Shown: positions 14,224 to 23,367, counted from the first letter of the stretch. The stretch: DNA of 45,193 nt from Endozoicomonas numazuensis (GCF_000722635.1 NZ_JOKH01000006.1:278243-323435); one strand, 5' to 3'. Notes: generated from the letters alone by a model not told the origin. Program-made: numbers and translations.

Positions 14224-15333
14224 TCACTTTTTGGGCTGATAAAGAAAGTAGTGAACATTGGCCCCGACCTGATGCTCATAAGCCAGCTTTTTATAAATCC
14301 TGTTCAACAACTCCTCCTGAGTATAAAACTCAGCTTCCGAATCCTGGGTAAGATAGTAAGGCTGAACAACAAACATTTGCAGGTCAGAATTATAGAAGAT
14401 GACGGCCTGAGAATTACCAAAACCCTGAGTTCCCTGATTCTGAATACCAAATTCGATAATTAAATCTCCCTGCAACAGATAACTGATGATTCTGCTGTTT
14501 TCCGTTCCAATACCCTGAGCTAACTCGGCCGCAGCGAGCGAAGCACCTTGCTGACCTATGGAAGACTGCTCTTGAACCAGCTGAGACAATGCACTCGATA
14601 GACAGATGAAACCAGCCAGGCAGAGCACATTATTAAAAACATCATTATTAGCATTCGACGCTAGAAAAGGCGTCACGACATTCTCGTAAAAACTATAAAG
14701 CACCCCTTCCGGTGTTGGCGTTGGTTTTGCTAAATCCGGAGCCATTGCCCAGGCTCCAGCACCTGCCTGAGGAGCATCGATATGGGGAGTATCAACATGG
14801 GTAGAATCAATCTGGCAAGTTTCAATCCCACTGGATTCAGTATGGCTCGCTCCAAGACTGATACTGAAATGCTGACTGGCTAACTTTTGAGTTAAAGCAT
14901 CAACCAGGCCACCCAGTACCTGCTGATCAACACTCTGACCACTTTTAAAGATTCCTCCCGAAGTATCAGAGCCTGAACTTGCAAAAACAGCCACCACAGG
15001 CTTGCTGACGATAGATGTTAATCTCCCGGGCGATATTAACTCTGCATCTGATACATCACTCACCCCCTGTAGCGGAGTACCTTCATCGTCATCCGACATA
15101 TCATCAAGATAATCATCATCGTAATCCTCTTCTTCCTCATCCGTCTCTTTCAGCTCTTCTTTAGGCTTATCCTTGTACTGGAACTTACACACCTTGCAGT
15201 TAGCGACACCATCGTTGTTCGGAGGATTATCTGTTTTACCACATAACGGACATAGAATGGCCTGAGCACCCATACTAAAAGACAGACTCAACAACAGGCT
15301 AATGACTGCAAAAAACAGCTTGTGATCGACCAT
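14224..15333 (-). CDS. Secreted protein with a CxxC zinc-ribbon-like N terminus and an acidic linker (unknown)
   Basis: The 369-residue protein starts with a signal peptide (about residues 1-25, ending GAQA). Two CxxC pairs follow at once (CPLCG and CKVC), spaced like a small zinc ribbon, then a strongly acidic linker (about residues 58-88, rich in D and E). The rest is low in recognisable motifs, with one hydrophobic stretch (NVLCLAGFICLSSAL) and a C-terminal part rich in aromatic residues. A zinc ribbon right after an export signal is unusual. It could be a host-directed or surface protein. No family is recognised. Confidence 0.72.
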   Translation of the reverse strand: MVDHKLFFAVISLLLSLSFSMGAQAILCPLCGKTDNPPNNDGVANCKVCKFQYKDKPKEELKETDEEEEDYDDDYLDDMSDDDEGTPLQGVSDVSDAELISPGRLTSIVSKPVVAVFASSGSDTSGGIFKSGQSVDQQVLGGLVDALTQKLASQHFSISLGASHTESSGIETCQIDSTHVDTPHIDAPQAGAGAWAMAPDLAKPTPTPEGVLYSFYENVVTPFLASNANNDVFNNVLCLAGFICLSSALSQLVQEQSSIGQQGASLAAAELAQGIGTENSRIISYLLQGDLIIEFGIQNQGTQGFGNSQAVIFYNSDLQMFVVQPYYLTQDSEAEFYTQEELLNRIYKKLAYEHQVGANVHYFLYQPKK

Positions 15334-15483
15334 GATACTTTTGAATGCTTATTATCGGACTGGTAAGTTTAGACAAAGAAAAAATATCGACTCAGATTCT
15401 TGTTCTGCTCGAAAGAGCAGATAGATAAAGGTCATTAATGAGCCTGAGTTACCATCCATTCATGTCGTATAGTTCACCCTGTA

Positions 15484-16248
15484 ATGAAAAATAACTACAT
15501 CAAGAACGGCTACATTTACCTGCCAGACTTTTTCACCGACAAGGAACTGTCAGAGATCAAACCTGTGCTATTAAAGTTCCATAAAGCCTGGATAGCTGAC
15601 AATCAGCCGTTCTACCATGAGAAAGCAGTCAACTCTGCTTATCTGACCGGGACAAAATACCTGAATAATTTAGAACGGCTGGTACTCTTCAAACTCATTG
15701 CCTCTGAAAAGATCGCTTACTTACTTCAGTCACTGCCTTTTCAAAACCCTGCTTTTATGAATACTCAACTATTCTTTAATCCGCACAACCCCCATCAAAA
15801 AAATTACTGGCATAGAGACCCGCAGTACCACTTGCCTGAAGAGCAACAGAAGCAGGCTCTGAAAGGCCCTGAAGTGATTCATTTACGGATCCCTCTTGAG
15901 AACGAACCGGGTATAGAGTTGATTCCCGGCACTCATAAGAACTGGGATTCAAAGGAAGAACTGGCAATCAGGCTGGAAAAAAATGGAAAAAAGAATCATG
16001 AAAACCTGTCAACAGGAAAAGTCATACCTCTACAGAAAGGCGACTTATTGCTCTTCTCTGCCAATATGATTCACAGGGGTCTTTATGGAAAAGACCGACT
16101 GGCACTGGATGTTCTGTTTTGCGAAGCCGACCCTGAACTTCTTAGCTTCGCTGATAAAAACTGTATGCCAGACGAAGCCTCAATGAATCTTATCGACCGT
16201 CCGGAACCTTTTGCAAACACACTCAGGATAATGACAAAGCAGCCATAA
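15484..16248 (+). CDS. Phytanoyl-CoA dioxygenase (PhyH) family protein
   Basis: The 254-residue protein has the features of an Fe(II)/2-oxoglutarate oxygenase of the PhyH family. The HxD motif is H110-R-D112 in YWHRDPQ, the distal iron ligand is His197 in ANMIHRGLYG, and Arg205 (KDRLALD) would bind 2-oxoglutarate. The start YIKNGYIYLPDFFTDKEL is the usual PhyH N terminus. The substrate is unknown. It stands alone, with a terminator at 16298-16319 downstream. Confidence 0.88.
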   Translation: MKNNYIKNGYIYLPDFFTDKELSEIKPVLLKFHKAWIADNQPFYHEKAVNSAYLTGTKYLNNLERLVLFKLIASEKIAYLLQSLPFQNPAFMNTQLFFNPHNPHQKNYWHRDPQYHLPEEQQKQALKGPEVIHLRIPLENEPGIELIPGTHKNWDSKEELAIRLEKNGKKNHENLSTGKVIPLQKGDLLLFSANMIHRGLYGKDRLALDVLFCEADPELLSFADKNCMPDEASMNLIDRPEPFANTLRIMTKQP

Positions 16249-16297
16249 AGACTGTTGTATCTGAGACCATTTTGAGATGAACTATAGAAACCAAAGT

Positions 16298-16319
16298 GCC
16301 CTGAGATAACCCTCAGGGC
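16298..16319. terminator. Terminator hairpin between convergent genes
   Basis: GCCCTGAG and CTCAGGGC enclose ATAACC, followed by AAAATCATTTT. It lies between the convergent dioxygenase and Sel1-like genes and could serve both. Confidence 0.65.
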
Positions 16320-16353
16320 AAAATCATTTTCAGAGCTGCAACTTTAAACCCAA

Positions 16354-16677
16354 TCAATTTTTTCTTAACAGCTCAAGCTGCATAATTGACTGTGCAAACC
16401 CCTGACCCGCGGCCAGTTCATAATACGTTTTGGAGAGCGTTTTATTCATGGGGGTGCCATGACCCAGTTGATACATTCTGGCTACCCAGTGCTGAGCACA
16501 ATCCAGGCCATTATCGGCCTCTACCTTAAGCACCTCAAATGCCTTGGCGTACTCACCATCAATATAAATGGCCAGTCCGGATGAACAACGTTGATTATCA
16601 ACCGTTTCTTCAGCAAACGATTGCAAAGGCAATAAAACCAGTAACACCAACAGTCCCATAGCTTTCATACCAAACAC
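16354..16677 (-). CDS. Small secreted Sel1-repeat-like protein
   Basis: The 107-residue protein has a cleavable signal peptide (LLVLLVLLPLQSFAEE). It then has about two alpha-helical repeats of Sel1/TPR type: YAKAFEVLKVEADNGLDCAQHWVARMY and YELAAGQGFAQSIMQLELL, with the typical A-x-G/A-A spacing. Sel1 proteins mediate protein contacts in the periplasm or outside. Both cysteines could pair in the periplasm. The partner is not indicated by the neighbours. Confidence 0.75.
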   Translation of the reverse strand: MFGMKAMGLLVLLVLLPLQSFAEETVDNQRCSSGLAIYIDGEYAKAFEVLKVEADNGLDCAQHWVARMYQLGHGTPMNKTLSKTYYELAAGQGFAQSIMQLELLRKN

Positions 16678-16769
16678 TCCCTGTTTGTTTATGCTTTTCC
16701 ATAATGACAGAAAATTAAGAAAGAAATGAAATTTTTCTTTTCAAATCTGTCTAATCAATCACAGGTTAT

Positions 16770-17714
16770 TTAAACGGTGCATTCCAACTGAAGTTTGTTG
16801 ATCTTTTGAGTCAACTCATCATAAACCAATTGCCTGAACCAGATATGTGCAGGTTCTTTCATATGTCGCTCATGCCAAATAATGGAATAAGTAAAGGGTT
16901 GCTGCTCCATAGGAAAGGGCAATATTTCCAGACCGTAGTGTCCAGCACAGCTTCTGGCCAGACCATATGGCACTGTCAGGATATAATCGGTATTAGCAAC
17001 GAGTGCCAGTGCCGCAACAAAATGCGGAACTCTCAGCGCAACTCGTCTCGACAAACCTTTCTCTTCCAGCAGATAGTCGACCGCTCCCTTACGTTCGCCC
17101 CCCATGGTAATCAACGCATGTGGATGACTGGCGTACTGCTCTATATCCATCCCCTGCTCCACCAGAGGATGAGAGTCTCTTACTACGCAAACAAACTTGT
17201 CCTGCCCTACTCCACGCCCGTGAATCATTGCTGGCGCATCCGTTATTGAACAGGTAGCCAAATCCACATTCTGTTGATCCAGTTCATGCAGCAAGTGTGA
17301 ACGCCAGGGCACAATTTCCAGAGATATGCCCGGAGCTTCTTCACTCAATCGCTTAATGACGTCAGGCAACAAGACCTGCGCTCCGTAATCGGAAGAAGCC
17401 ATTCTGAAACTGTGCTCAGACTCAGAAGCTATAAAGTTCGGAGGTTCAATTAATTGACCAATATCTTGTAAGGATTTCTGCAACCCCAGAGCTATACCCT
17501 GAGCCCTTGGAGTGGGAGCCAACCCTTGAGGCGCACGGGTAAAGAGTGGATCATCAAACAATATCCTCAAACGAGCCAGGCTCCGGCTAATGGCCGGCTG
17601 AGTCAGATTCAAACGGCCAGCAGCACGGGTCACACTTCGTTCTTCCAATAACACTTGCAGTACAGGCAACAAGTTCAAATCAGAAGACGACAGATTATCA
17701 ACAGGCAATATCAT
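16770..17714 (-). CDS. LysR-family transcriptional regulator
   Basis: The 314-residue protein has an N-terminal winged helix-turn-helix (about residues 11-70: LNLLPVLQVLLEERSVTRAA, then LTQPAISRSLARLRILFDDPLF) and a C-terminal periplasmic-binding-like effector domain from about residue 95. It is divergent from an MDR oxidoreductase gene with 97 bp between starts, the usual layout for a LysR regulator of the adjacent unit. The probable target is the operon at 17812-20690 (oxidoreductase, YqhD-like dehydrogenase, DJ-1-like protein). The inducer is unknown. Confidence 0.93.
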   Translation of the reverse strand: MILPVDNLSSSDLNLLPVLQVLLEERSVTRAAGRLNLTQPAISRSLARLRILFDDPLFTRAPQGLAPTPRAQGIALGLQKSLQDIGQLIEPPNFIASESEHSFRMASSDYGAQVLLPDVIKRLSEEAPGISLEIVPWRSHLLHELDQQNVDLATCSITDAPAMIHGRGVGQDKFVCVVRDSHPLVEQGMDIEQYASHPHALITMGGERKGAVDYLLEEKGLSRRVALRVPHFVAALALVANTDYILTVPYGLARSCAGHYGLEILPFPMEQQPFTYSIIWHERHMKEPAHIWFRQLVYDELTQKINKLQLECTV

Positions 17715-17811
17715 TACTCACAATCATGATCACTATAACAATGATGCATTGGAGTCATAATCAGTACAACGATAAATTACCCATGAAATGTCGGTTATTG
17801 GAATCCTGCCC

Positions 17812-18822
17812 ATGTTTGTTGAGAAAAGCTGCGAAATTCACCTCACCAGACGTCCAGAAGGACTCCCGAACAAAGAGTGCTTCAAACTGGTCACCCGGAC
17901 GGTTGCAGAGCTAAAAGAAGGGGAAGTACTGGTTAAAAACCACTGGATGTCTGTAGACCCCTATATGCGTGGGCGCATGATTGACCAGAAAAGCTATGTA
18001 GAACCCTTTGCTTTAGACACCCCACTAGAAGGTGGTGCCATTGGAGAAGTCGTAGAATCTCTCAACCCATCACTGCCTGAAGGTACCAGAGTGTCCAGCA
18101 TGAATGGCTGGCGTGAATACTTTATTTCCAATGGAAAAGATCTTCAGTCTCTACCCGACACATCGGTGGAAGATCAGGCTTTTCTGGGAATACTGGGCAT
18201 GCCAGGCATGACAGCCTGGGCAGGACTCATGCAGATTGCCAAACTGAAAGAAGGCGACCACGTCTTTGTTTCTGCTGCATCCGGTGCTGTGGGCTCTACC
18301 GTTTGCCAAATTGCGAAACTGAAAGGCTGTTATGTGGCTGGCAGCGTTGGCTCTGATGAGAAAGCCCGCTACTTAATGGGAGAGTTAAATGTTGACTCAG
18401 TTGTTAATTACAAAACCACCAGTGATTTACAAAGCGACATCGCCAAAGCCTGCCCTGAAGGCATTGATGTTTATTTCGAAAATGTCGGCGGTAAACATCT
18501 TGAGGCCGCACTCAACCTAATGAACGAGCACGGTCGTATTGCCGTATGCGGCATGATCGATCAATATAATACAACCAACCCCACTCCCGGACCGTCCAAC
18601 CTGTCCCAGCTGATTATTAAGAAGCTGAAAATGCAGGGTTTTATTGTGTCAGACCACTGGGAGCATTACCCCGCCTTTGTCCAACAAATGAGCCAGTGGA
18701 TACAGGAAGGCAAGGTTTCCTGGAAAGAAACTGTTTTTGAAGGTCTCGAACAGGCACCCGAAGCATTCCTGGGGCTTTTTTCTGGCGTAAACACCGGCAA
18801 AATGCTGGTAAAACTCAGCTGA
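17812..18822 (+). CDS. NADP-dependent MDR oxidoreductase (prostaglandin reductase/CurA-like)
   Basis: Zinc-free medium-chain reductase of the leukotriene B4 dehydrogenase/CurA group. It has the NHWMSVDPYMRGRM N-terminal motif, the SAASGAVGSTVCQIAKLKGC nucleotide-binding turn, FENVGG, and a C terminus ending GKMLVKLS. Members reduce alpha,beta-unsaturated aldehydes and ketones with NADPH. I chose the ATG at 17812 (MFVEKSCEIHLTRRPEG) because GGAA lies shortly upstream and homologues begin there; an in-frame ATG at 17788 would add 8 residues. It is followed after 14 bp by the YqhD-like gene. Confidence 0.9.
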   Translation: MFVEKSCEIHLTRRPEGLPNKECFKLVTRTVAELKEGEVLVKNHWMSVDPYMRGRMIDQKSYVEPFALDTPLEGGAIGEVVESLNPSLPEGTRVSSMNGWREYFISNGKDLQSLPDTSVEDQAFLGILGMPGMTAWAGLMQIAKLKEGDHVFVSAASGAVGSTVCQIAKLKGCYVAGSVGSDEKARYLMGELNVDSVVNYKTTSDLQSDIAKACPEGIDVYFENVGGKHLEAALNLMNEHGRIAVCGMIDQYNTTNPTPGPSNLSQLIIKKLKMQGFIVSDHWEHYPAFVQQMSQWIQEGKVSWKETVFEGLEQAPEAFLGLFSGVNTGKMLVKLS

Positions 18823-18836
18823 GCATTTGAGTATTT

Positions 18837-19994
18837 ATGAAAAATTTTTCCTTTCAAAATCCAACACGCATCCATTTCGGCAAAGGCATGATCGCCCGTA
18901 TTGCTGAAGAGATCCCCCAGACCGCCAACATACTGATTACCTATGGTGGCGGAAGCATCAAAAAGAATGGCACTCTCCAACAGGTCAGAGAGGCACTCAA
19001 AGACCACGCATCAATCACCGAATTTGGGGGTATTGAGCCAAACCCTTCCTATGAAACACTCATGGAAGCTGTTGCTGTAGCCAAACAGGAAGGTATCGAT
19101 TATCTGTTGGCTGTGGGCGGTGGTTCCGTCATTGACGGCACCAAGTTTATTGCCGCAGCTATCCCTTTTGAAGGCGACCCCTGGACCATACTCAGTGACA
19201 ATGCAGAGATTCATCAGGCGGTTCCCGCAGGCAATGTTCTGACGCTTCCTGCTACAGGTTCCGAAAGCAACTCAGGCTCTGTCGTCACACGCAGAGCCAC
19301 GAATGACAAGCTGGCCTTTCTCAGCCCAAAAGTGTACCCACAATTTACTGTGCTGGACCCCGAAACAACCTACAGCCTCCCCCTGGGACAAAGCGCTAAC
19401 GGTGTGGTTGATGCTTTTGCACACGTTATGGAGCAGTACCTCACTATCCGAGAAAATGCCCCTATTCAGGATCGCTATGCCGAAAGTCTACTCATAACCC
19501 TGATCGAACAAGGCCCCATTGTACTTACTCAACCTGAAGATTATGAAACACGAGCAACCATTATGTGGGCTGCCAATCAGGCACTGAACGGCCTTATTGG
19601 CCTGGGTGTGCCCCACGACTGGTCAACTCATATGATAGGTCATGAAATCACTGCCCTGTTTGGGCTGGATCATGCTCAAACCCTGGCCATCGTACTCCCT
19701 TCAGTCATGCATATTATGAGAGAAGATAAAGCATCCAAGCTGCTTCAGTATGCTGAGAGAGTCTGGGGGATCAGAGAAGGTAACGATCAGGAAAAGATAG
19801 ATTCAGCCATTAATAAAACCCGGGCATTCTTTGAACAAATGGGCATTAAAACTCGCCTGTCGGACTACGGCATTCAAGAAAGCGCTATTACCGACCTTGT
19901 TGACCAGCTGAAACGTCATAAAATGACAGCACTGGGAGAAAACCAAAACATTACTCCTGAAGTTGCCACTCGAATTCTCAGGCATGCAGCCTGA
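18837..19994 (+). CDS. yqhD: YqhD-like iron/zinc-containing NADP alcohol dehydrogenase
   Basis: The 385-residue type III alcohol dehydrogenase matches YqhD: N terminus FSFQNPTRIHFGKG, NADP-binding GGGS (residues 94-97), and metal ligands D192, H196, H265 and H279 in VVDAFAH, THMIGHE and LDHAQ. The same ligands occur two positions later in E. coli YqhD. YqhD reduces short aldehydes such as acrolein, malondialdehyde and glyoxal. With the neighbouring reductase and DJ-1-like gene it fits a reactive-aldehyde detoxification operon. The gap to the preceding gene is 14 bp. Confidence 0.93.
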   Translation: MKNFSFQNPTRIHFGKGMIARIAEEIPQTANILITYGGGSIKKNGTLQQVREALKDHASITEFGGIEPNPSYETLMEAVAVAKQEGIDYLLAVGGGSVIDGTKFIAAAIPFEGDPWTILSDNAEIHQAVPAGNVLTLPATGSESNSGSVVTRRATNDKLAFLSPKVYPQFTVLDPETTYSLPLGQSANGVVDAFAHVMEQYLTIRENAPIQDRYAESLLITLIEQGPIVLTQPEDYETRATIMWAANQALNGLIGLGVPHDWSTHMIGHEITALFGLDHAQTLAIVLPSVMHIMREDKASKLLQYAERVWGIREGNDQEKIDSAINKTRAFFEQMGIKTRLSDYGIQESAITDLVDQLKRHKMTALGENQNITPEVATRILRHAA

Positions 19995-20012
19995 CCATAG
20001 GGAGATGAGCTT

Positions 20013-20690
20013 ATGAAGGTGTTATTCGTCCTGACTTCCCATGACACATTGGGAGAGACAGGTGAGAAAACCGGTTTCTGGATAGAAGAGTTTGCTGCAC
20101 CATACTATGTGTTTGCTGACCACAACGTCCAGGTGACCCTGGCCTCACCTGAAGGCAATCAGCCTCCCATTGACCCCAAGAGTGCCTTAGCTGACTTTCA
20201 GACTGCAGCTACTCAAAGGTTTGACTCTGACAGCGCCTTGCAAGAAAAACTGTCAAACACGGTCAAACTATCAGAAGTATCCGCCGATGAGTTTGATGCT
20301 GTTTTTTACCCGGGCGGCCATGGTCCTTTATGGGATCTGACCCATGACCAGCACTCCATTGCTCTAATAGAAGCTTTTGTTCAGCAGGGGAAACCTGTCT
20401 CAGCGGTTTGCCATGCTCCTGCCGTACTGTTGAACGTCAGAAAAGGCGACAATACACCGCTGATCAGTGGCAAAAGAGTCACCGGTTTCAGTAACAGTGA
20501 AGAGGCTGCCGTTGGATTAACCGACATCGTCCCCTTTTTACTGGAAGATGAGCTCAGAAACAAAGGTGGACATTACAGCCAGGGAGATGACTGGTCTCCT
20601 TACTGTGTGACAGATGGCCTGCTGGTAACCGGGCAAAACCCGGCCTCTTCAGAAGCCGTCGCAGAAGTCGTTTTGTCTCTACTCACTTGA
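20013..20690 (+). CDS. DJ-1/PfpI family protein (Hsp31-like)
   Basis: The 225-residue class I glutamine amidotransferase-like protein has the nucleophile elbow AVCHAP (C133, H134) and a glutamate (E25/E26) in GFWIEEFAAPYY that would pair with the cysteine. YPGGHGPLWDL is conserved in the Hsp31-like subgroup. Members act as glyoxalases, deglycases or chaperones. A ribosome binding site (GGGAGA) lies 7 bp before the ATG. As third gene of the aldehyde-reductase operon it probably handles dicarbonyl stress. Confidence 0.92.
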   Translation: MKVLFVLTSHDTLGETGEKTGFWIEEFAAPYYVFADHNVQVTLASPEGNQPPIDPKSALADFQTAATQRFDSDSALQEKLSNTVKLSEVSADEFDAVFYPGGHGPLWDLTHDQHSIALIEAFVQQGKPVSAVCHAPAVLLNVRKGDNTPLISGKRVTGFSNSEEAAVGLTDIVPFLLEDELRNKGGHYSQGDDWSPYCVTDGLLVTGQNPASSEAVAEVVLSLLT

Positions 20691-20698
20691 CTTTATTC

Positions 20699-20754
20699 CT
20701 CCTCAACGGAACGGGCCCTTGGAAATTATTCCAGAGGCCCTTTTCGTTGAGGAG
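20699..20754. terminator. Bidirectional terminator between convergent genes
   Basis: CTCCTCAACG (20699-20708) pairs with CGTTGAGGAG (20745-20754). An inner GGGCC...GGCCC stem is followed by TTTT. It separates the DJ-1-like gene from the convergent aspartoacylase-like gene. Confidence 0.75.
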
Positions 20755-20771
20755 AAACATTACTGCCTTTG

Positions 20772-21755
20772 TCAGTTATGAAGCAGCCTTATCAATAAAG
20801 CTCCAGGCTCTCTCAAAGGATCGAGGTTCTTGCTTAATACATAACCATCACAGGGAGCGAAATATTGACCGCATTCCTGCCCAAAACTGTCATGCTGAAT
20901 AACCAGTAACTCTTCTTTTTTTACCTGTTGCCCCATAGCGACCTGAGGAATGAAATACCCTCCGGACTTAGCTCTAATGCTGGTCAGTTTTTTACCCTCA
21001 TAAGCATTCCGAGACGGGTGTATAGGAGCTTCGGGCAGTACGTTCTCAGACTTCAGTATATTCAGAACTCCCTGAACAGCCCGCTCAACCAGATCCAGTT
21101 GCATCAGCTTTCCAGTACCCACTTCAACCGTAATACTGGGAATGTTATTTTGATTCCACACTGTTTCAAGAATGCCAGGATCACCGGGGTCATCCATGAT
21201 GGCATCAGGTGCCATCCATCTTGCCATAGCAACACAGTCCGAAATCCGATAATCAGCAAATACATAGAGTGGATACTCAGCACCCTTAGTCTGGGTATGC
21301 AGGTCAATGGCCTTTTCAGCATTGGGCATCAATAACTTATGCCAGATGGCGCCAATGTATTGCTCAGCAGAACTGCCCTCCTCCTTGCCCGGAAAAACCC
21401 GGTTTAAATCGATGGGAGGTGCATCAGGGTCGGAAGGTATAAAGTGCCGGGTGCTGGCATTAATACCTGGCTGATTAATTTCAGGCACAACCATCACAGA
21501 GCCATTGATCTCACTGTCTCGAAGCTCTGCAATCAACTTCTGGGCCGTCAATACACCGTTCAGCTCGTCTCCGTGAACCCCCGCCGTAACCACAATGGCT
21601 CGCCCGGGCTGCCGGCCTTTTTTCACAAAAACAGGCAACAGCCACCCCTGTCCGGTCGCATTAGTAGAAGGCCTGAACCAGAACTCGTGACATCCGGGGG
21701 TCAGGGAGCTGACGTGTAAAGACTCCACCACCTTGCGGCCCTTTAATACTTCCAT
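20772..21755 (-). CDS. Succinylglutamate desuccinylase/aspartoacylase family zinc hydrolase
   Basis: The 327-residue M14-like hydrolase has zinc ligands H61 and E64 (AGVHGDELNG) and H153 (DLHTQT). The catalytic glutamate is E211 in SITVEVGTG. A C-terminal beta domain follows from about residue 240. Relatives remove acyl groups from N-acyl amino acids (AstE, aspartoacylase). It lies downstream of a YfcC-type transporter on the same strand, with a hairpin in the 85-bp gap, so import and deacylation of an N-acylated amino acid or small peptide is a reasonable inference. The substrate is not readable. Confidence 0.88.
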   Translation of the reverse strand: MEVLKGRKVVESLHVSSLTPGCHEFWFRPSTNATGQGWLLPVFVKKGRQPGRAIVVTAGVHGDELNGVLTAQKLIAELRDSEINGSVMVVPEINQPGINASTRHFIPSDPDAPPIDLNRVFPGKEEGSSAEQYIGAIWHKLLMPNAEKAIDLHTQTKGAEYPLYVFADYRISDCVAMARWMAPDAIMDDPGDPGILETVWNQNNIPSITVEVGTGKLMQLDLVERAVQGVLNILKSENVLPEAPIHPSRNAYEGKKLTSIRAKSGGYFIPQVAMGQQVKKEELLVIQHDSFGQECGQYFAPCDGYVLSKNLDPLREPGALLIRLLHN

Positions 21756-21798
21756 GGTCTGAAATCTCTCCAGAAAATCCAGCTAATCATACTAACGA

Positions 21799-21824
21799 AA
21801 ATGGGCGACCAGAGCCGCCCATTT
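21799..21824 (-). terminator. Hairpin terminator or attenuator between yfcC and the hydrolase gene
   Basis: AAATGGGCG and CGCCCATTT enclose 8 nt and are followed by TTTTCG on the minus strand, 17 bp after the yfcC stop. It may lower expression of the downstream hydrolase. Confidence 0.65.
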
Positions 21825-21840
21825 CTCACTGCACTGCCAA

Positions 21841-23367
21841 TCAGGCAAATCCAGCCAAGTGTGCGCCTACAACAATCACACTGGAAAGAACAAACAACAA
21901 AAGAATAAAACGCCAGCAGAATCTTGCCCAGTCGCCCCAATCAATACGGCAAACACCCAGTGTAGCCATTAAGGAAGCAGAGGTTGGCACAATAATGTTG
22001 GTCAGGCCATCGCCCAGCTGAAATGCCAGAACGGCTACCTGACGGGTTACACCGGCAATATCTGCCAATGGCGCCATCAATGGCATGGTCAGAGCAGCCT
22101 GCCCCGAACCAGAAGTCACAAAGAAATTGAAGACAGACTGAAAGAGATACATAAACCAGGCAGCCACAACCTCAGGCAAACCACTGATAGCACCACCCGC
22201 ACTGTTCAGAATAGAGTTCAGCACACTGGGCTCTGCAGAGTCACCACCCAGAATCAGCAGTACACCTTTGGCTGCACCCACCAGTAGCGCAGGCGCCAAC
22301 ATAATACCGGCACCTTCCTTAAAAGCTGCAGCAATATCATTGGCAGTCATGGCGTTAAGCCGGAAAATGACACCCAGAATACCTGCGACAATACCCATGG
22401 TAAAAAACTGGGAAGCAATTTCTGGCAGATACCAGGCATGGACAACCACACCCCAAACGACCCAAATCGTTGTAGCGGCTACGGTGAGAAGTACCAGTGT
22501 GTCACCCAGACCCCAGCGAGATGCTTTGCTTTCCAGAGACTGTTTTTTGAAATGAGCATCGCCTTTCAGACTGAAGGAAGCAGACGGGTTCTTCTTAATA
22601 CGGCTGGCGTATAAAAGGGTAAAGCCAATACCGATCAGCGTGAAGAACACCCAGATCCCCATTCTCAGACCGGCACCTGAAAGTACCGGTATACCCGCAA
22701 TACCCTGAGCAACAGCCACAGAGAATGGATTCATCCAGGAAGTAGCAAAACCGATTTGGGTAGCGACATACGTCACCATCACTGTTGTGATCCCATCATA
22801 GCCAAGACGAACCATCAGGGGCGCAATGATGATGGCAAAGGCCACCGCCTCTTCTCCCATCCCAAAAACGGCACCGCCTAATGAGAACAACAGGAAAAGC
22901 ACCGGTATAAAAAGCGCTTCACTGCCTTTCGTCTTGTCAATCAGACGAAGAATACCGTTATCAATGGTACCGGTTCTCATTACGACACCAAACGCGCCGC
23001 CAATCACCAGCATAAACATGATGACACCTACGGCAGAACCCCATTTATCACCTGAAACCAGACCTTCAAAGATGAAGTTCATCAGGCCAATGCCGCCACC
23101 ACTTTCAAACAGACCCACCGTGTTATAGACCAGCTCACCACTTTTATCTGTGGCATAAGCAAAAGAGGATGGGTCAATGGTTTCACGCGTTTTCTCTACA
23201 CCATCTACCAGATAGGAGATAGTCTGAGAGTCAAAAGAACCCGCTGGAATCAAATAAGTTAAGAGAACGGCCAGAACGCCAATAAAGAAGATCAAAACCA
23301 GGGTATCGGGCATGCGCCACTGTCTGGTCTGAACCGCTTGATACACTTCCGCTGTAGTATGACTCAT
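21841..23367 (-). CDS. yfcC: YfcC family membrane transporter (DcuC/UIT superfamily)
   Basis: The 508-residue protein has about 11-12 hydrophobic helices. It has the family features: PDTLVLIFFIGVLAVLLTYL then IPAGSFD near the N terminus, GGAFGVVMRTGTID, GMGEEAVAF, TSWMNPFSVAVAQGIAG and, in the C-terminal half, SGSGQAALTMPLMAPLAD and GDGLTNIIVPTSASLMA. YfcC proteins are predicted carriers of carboxylates or amino acids in the inner membrane; the substrate is not firmly known. It precedes the aspartoacylase-like hydrolase, which suggests an acyl amino acid or a related anion. Confidence 0.9.
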   Translation of the reverse strand: MSHTTAEVYQAVQTRQWRMPDTLVLIFFIGVLAVLLTYLIPAGSFDSQTISYLVDGVEKTRETIDPSSFAYATDKSGELVYNTVGLFESGGGIGLMNFIFEGLVSGDKWGSAVGVIMFMLVIGGAFGVVMRTGTIDNGILRLIDKTKGSEALFIPVLFLLFSLGGAVFGMGEEAVAFAIIIAPLMVRLGYDGITTVMVTYVATQIGFATSWMNPFSVAVAQGIAGIPVLSGAGLRMGIWVFFTLIGIGFTLLYASRIKKNPSASFSLKGDAHFKKQSLESKASRWGLGDTLVLLTVAATTIWVVWGVVVHAWYLPEIASQFFTMGIVAGILGVIFRLNAMTANDIAAAFKEGAGIMLAPALLVGAAKGVLLILGGDSAEPSVLNSILNSAGGAISGLPEVVAAWFMYLFQSVFNFFVTSGSGQAALTMPLMAPLADIAGVTRQVAVLAFQLGDGLTNIIVPTSASLMATLGVCRIDWGDWARFCWRFILLLFVLSSVIVVGAHLAGFA

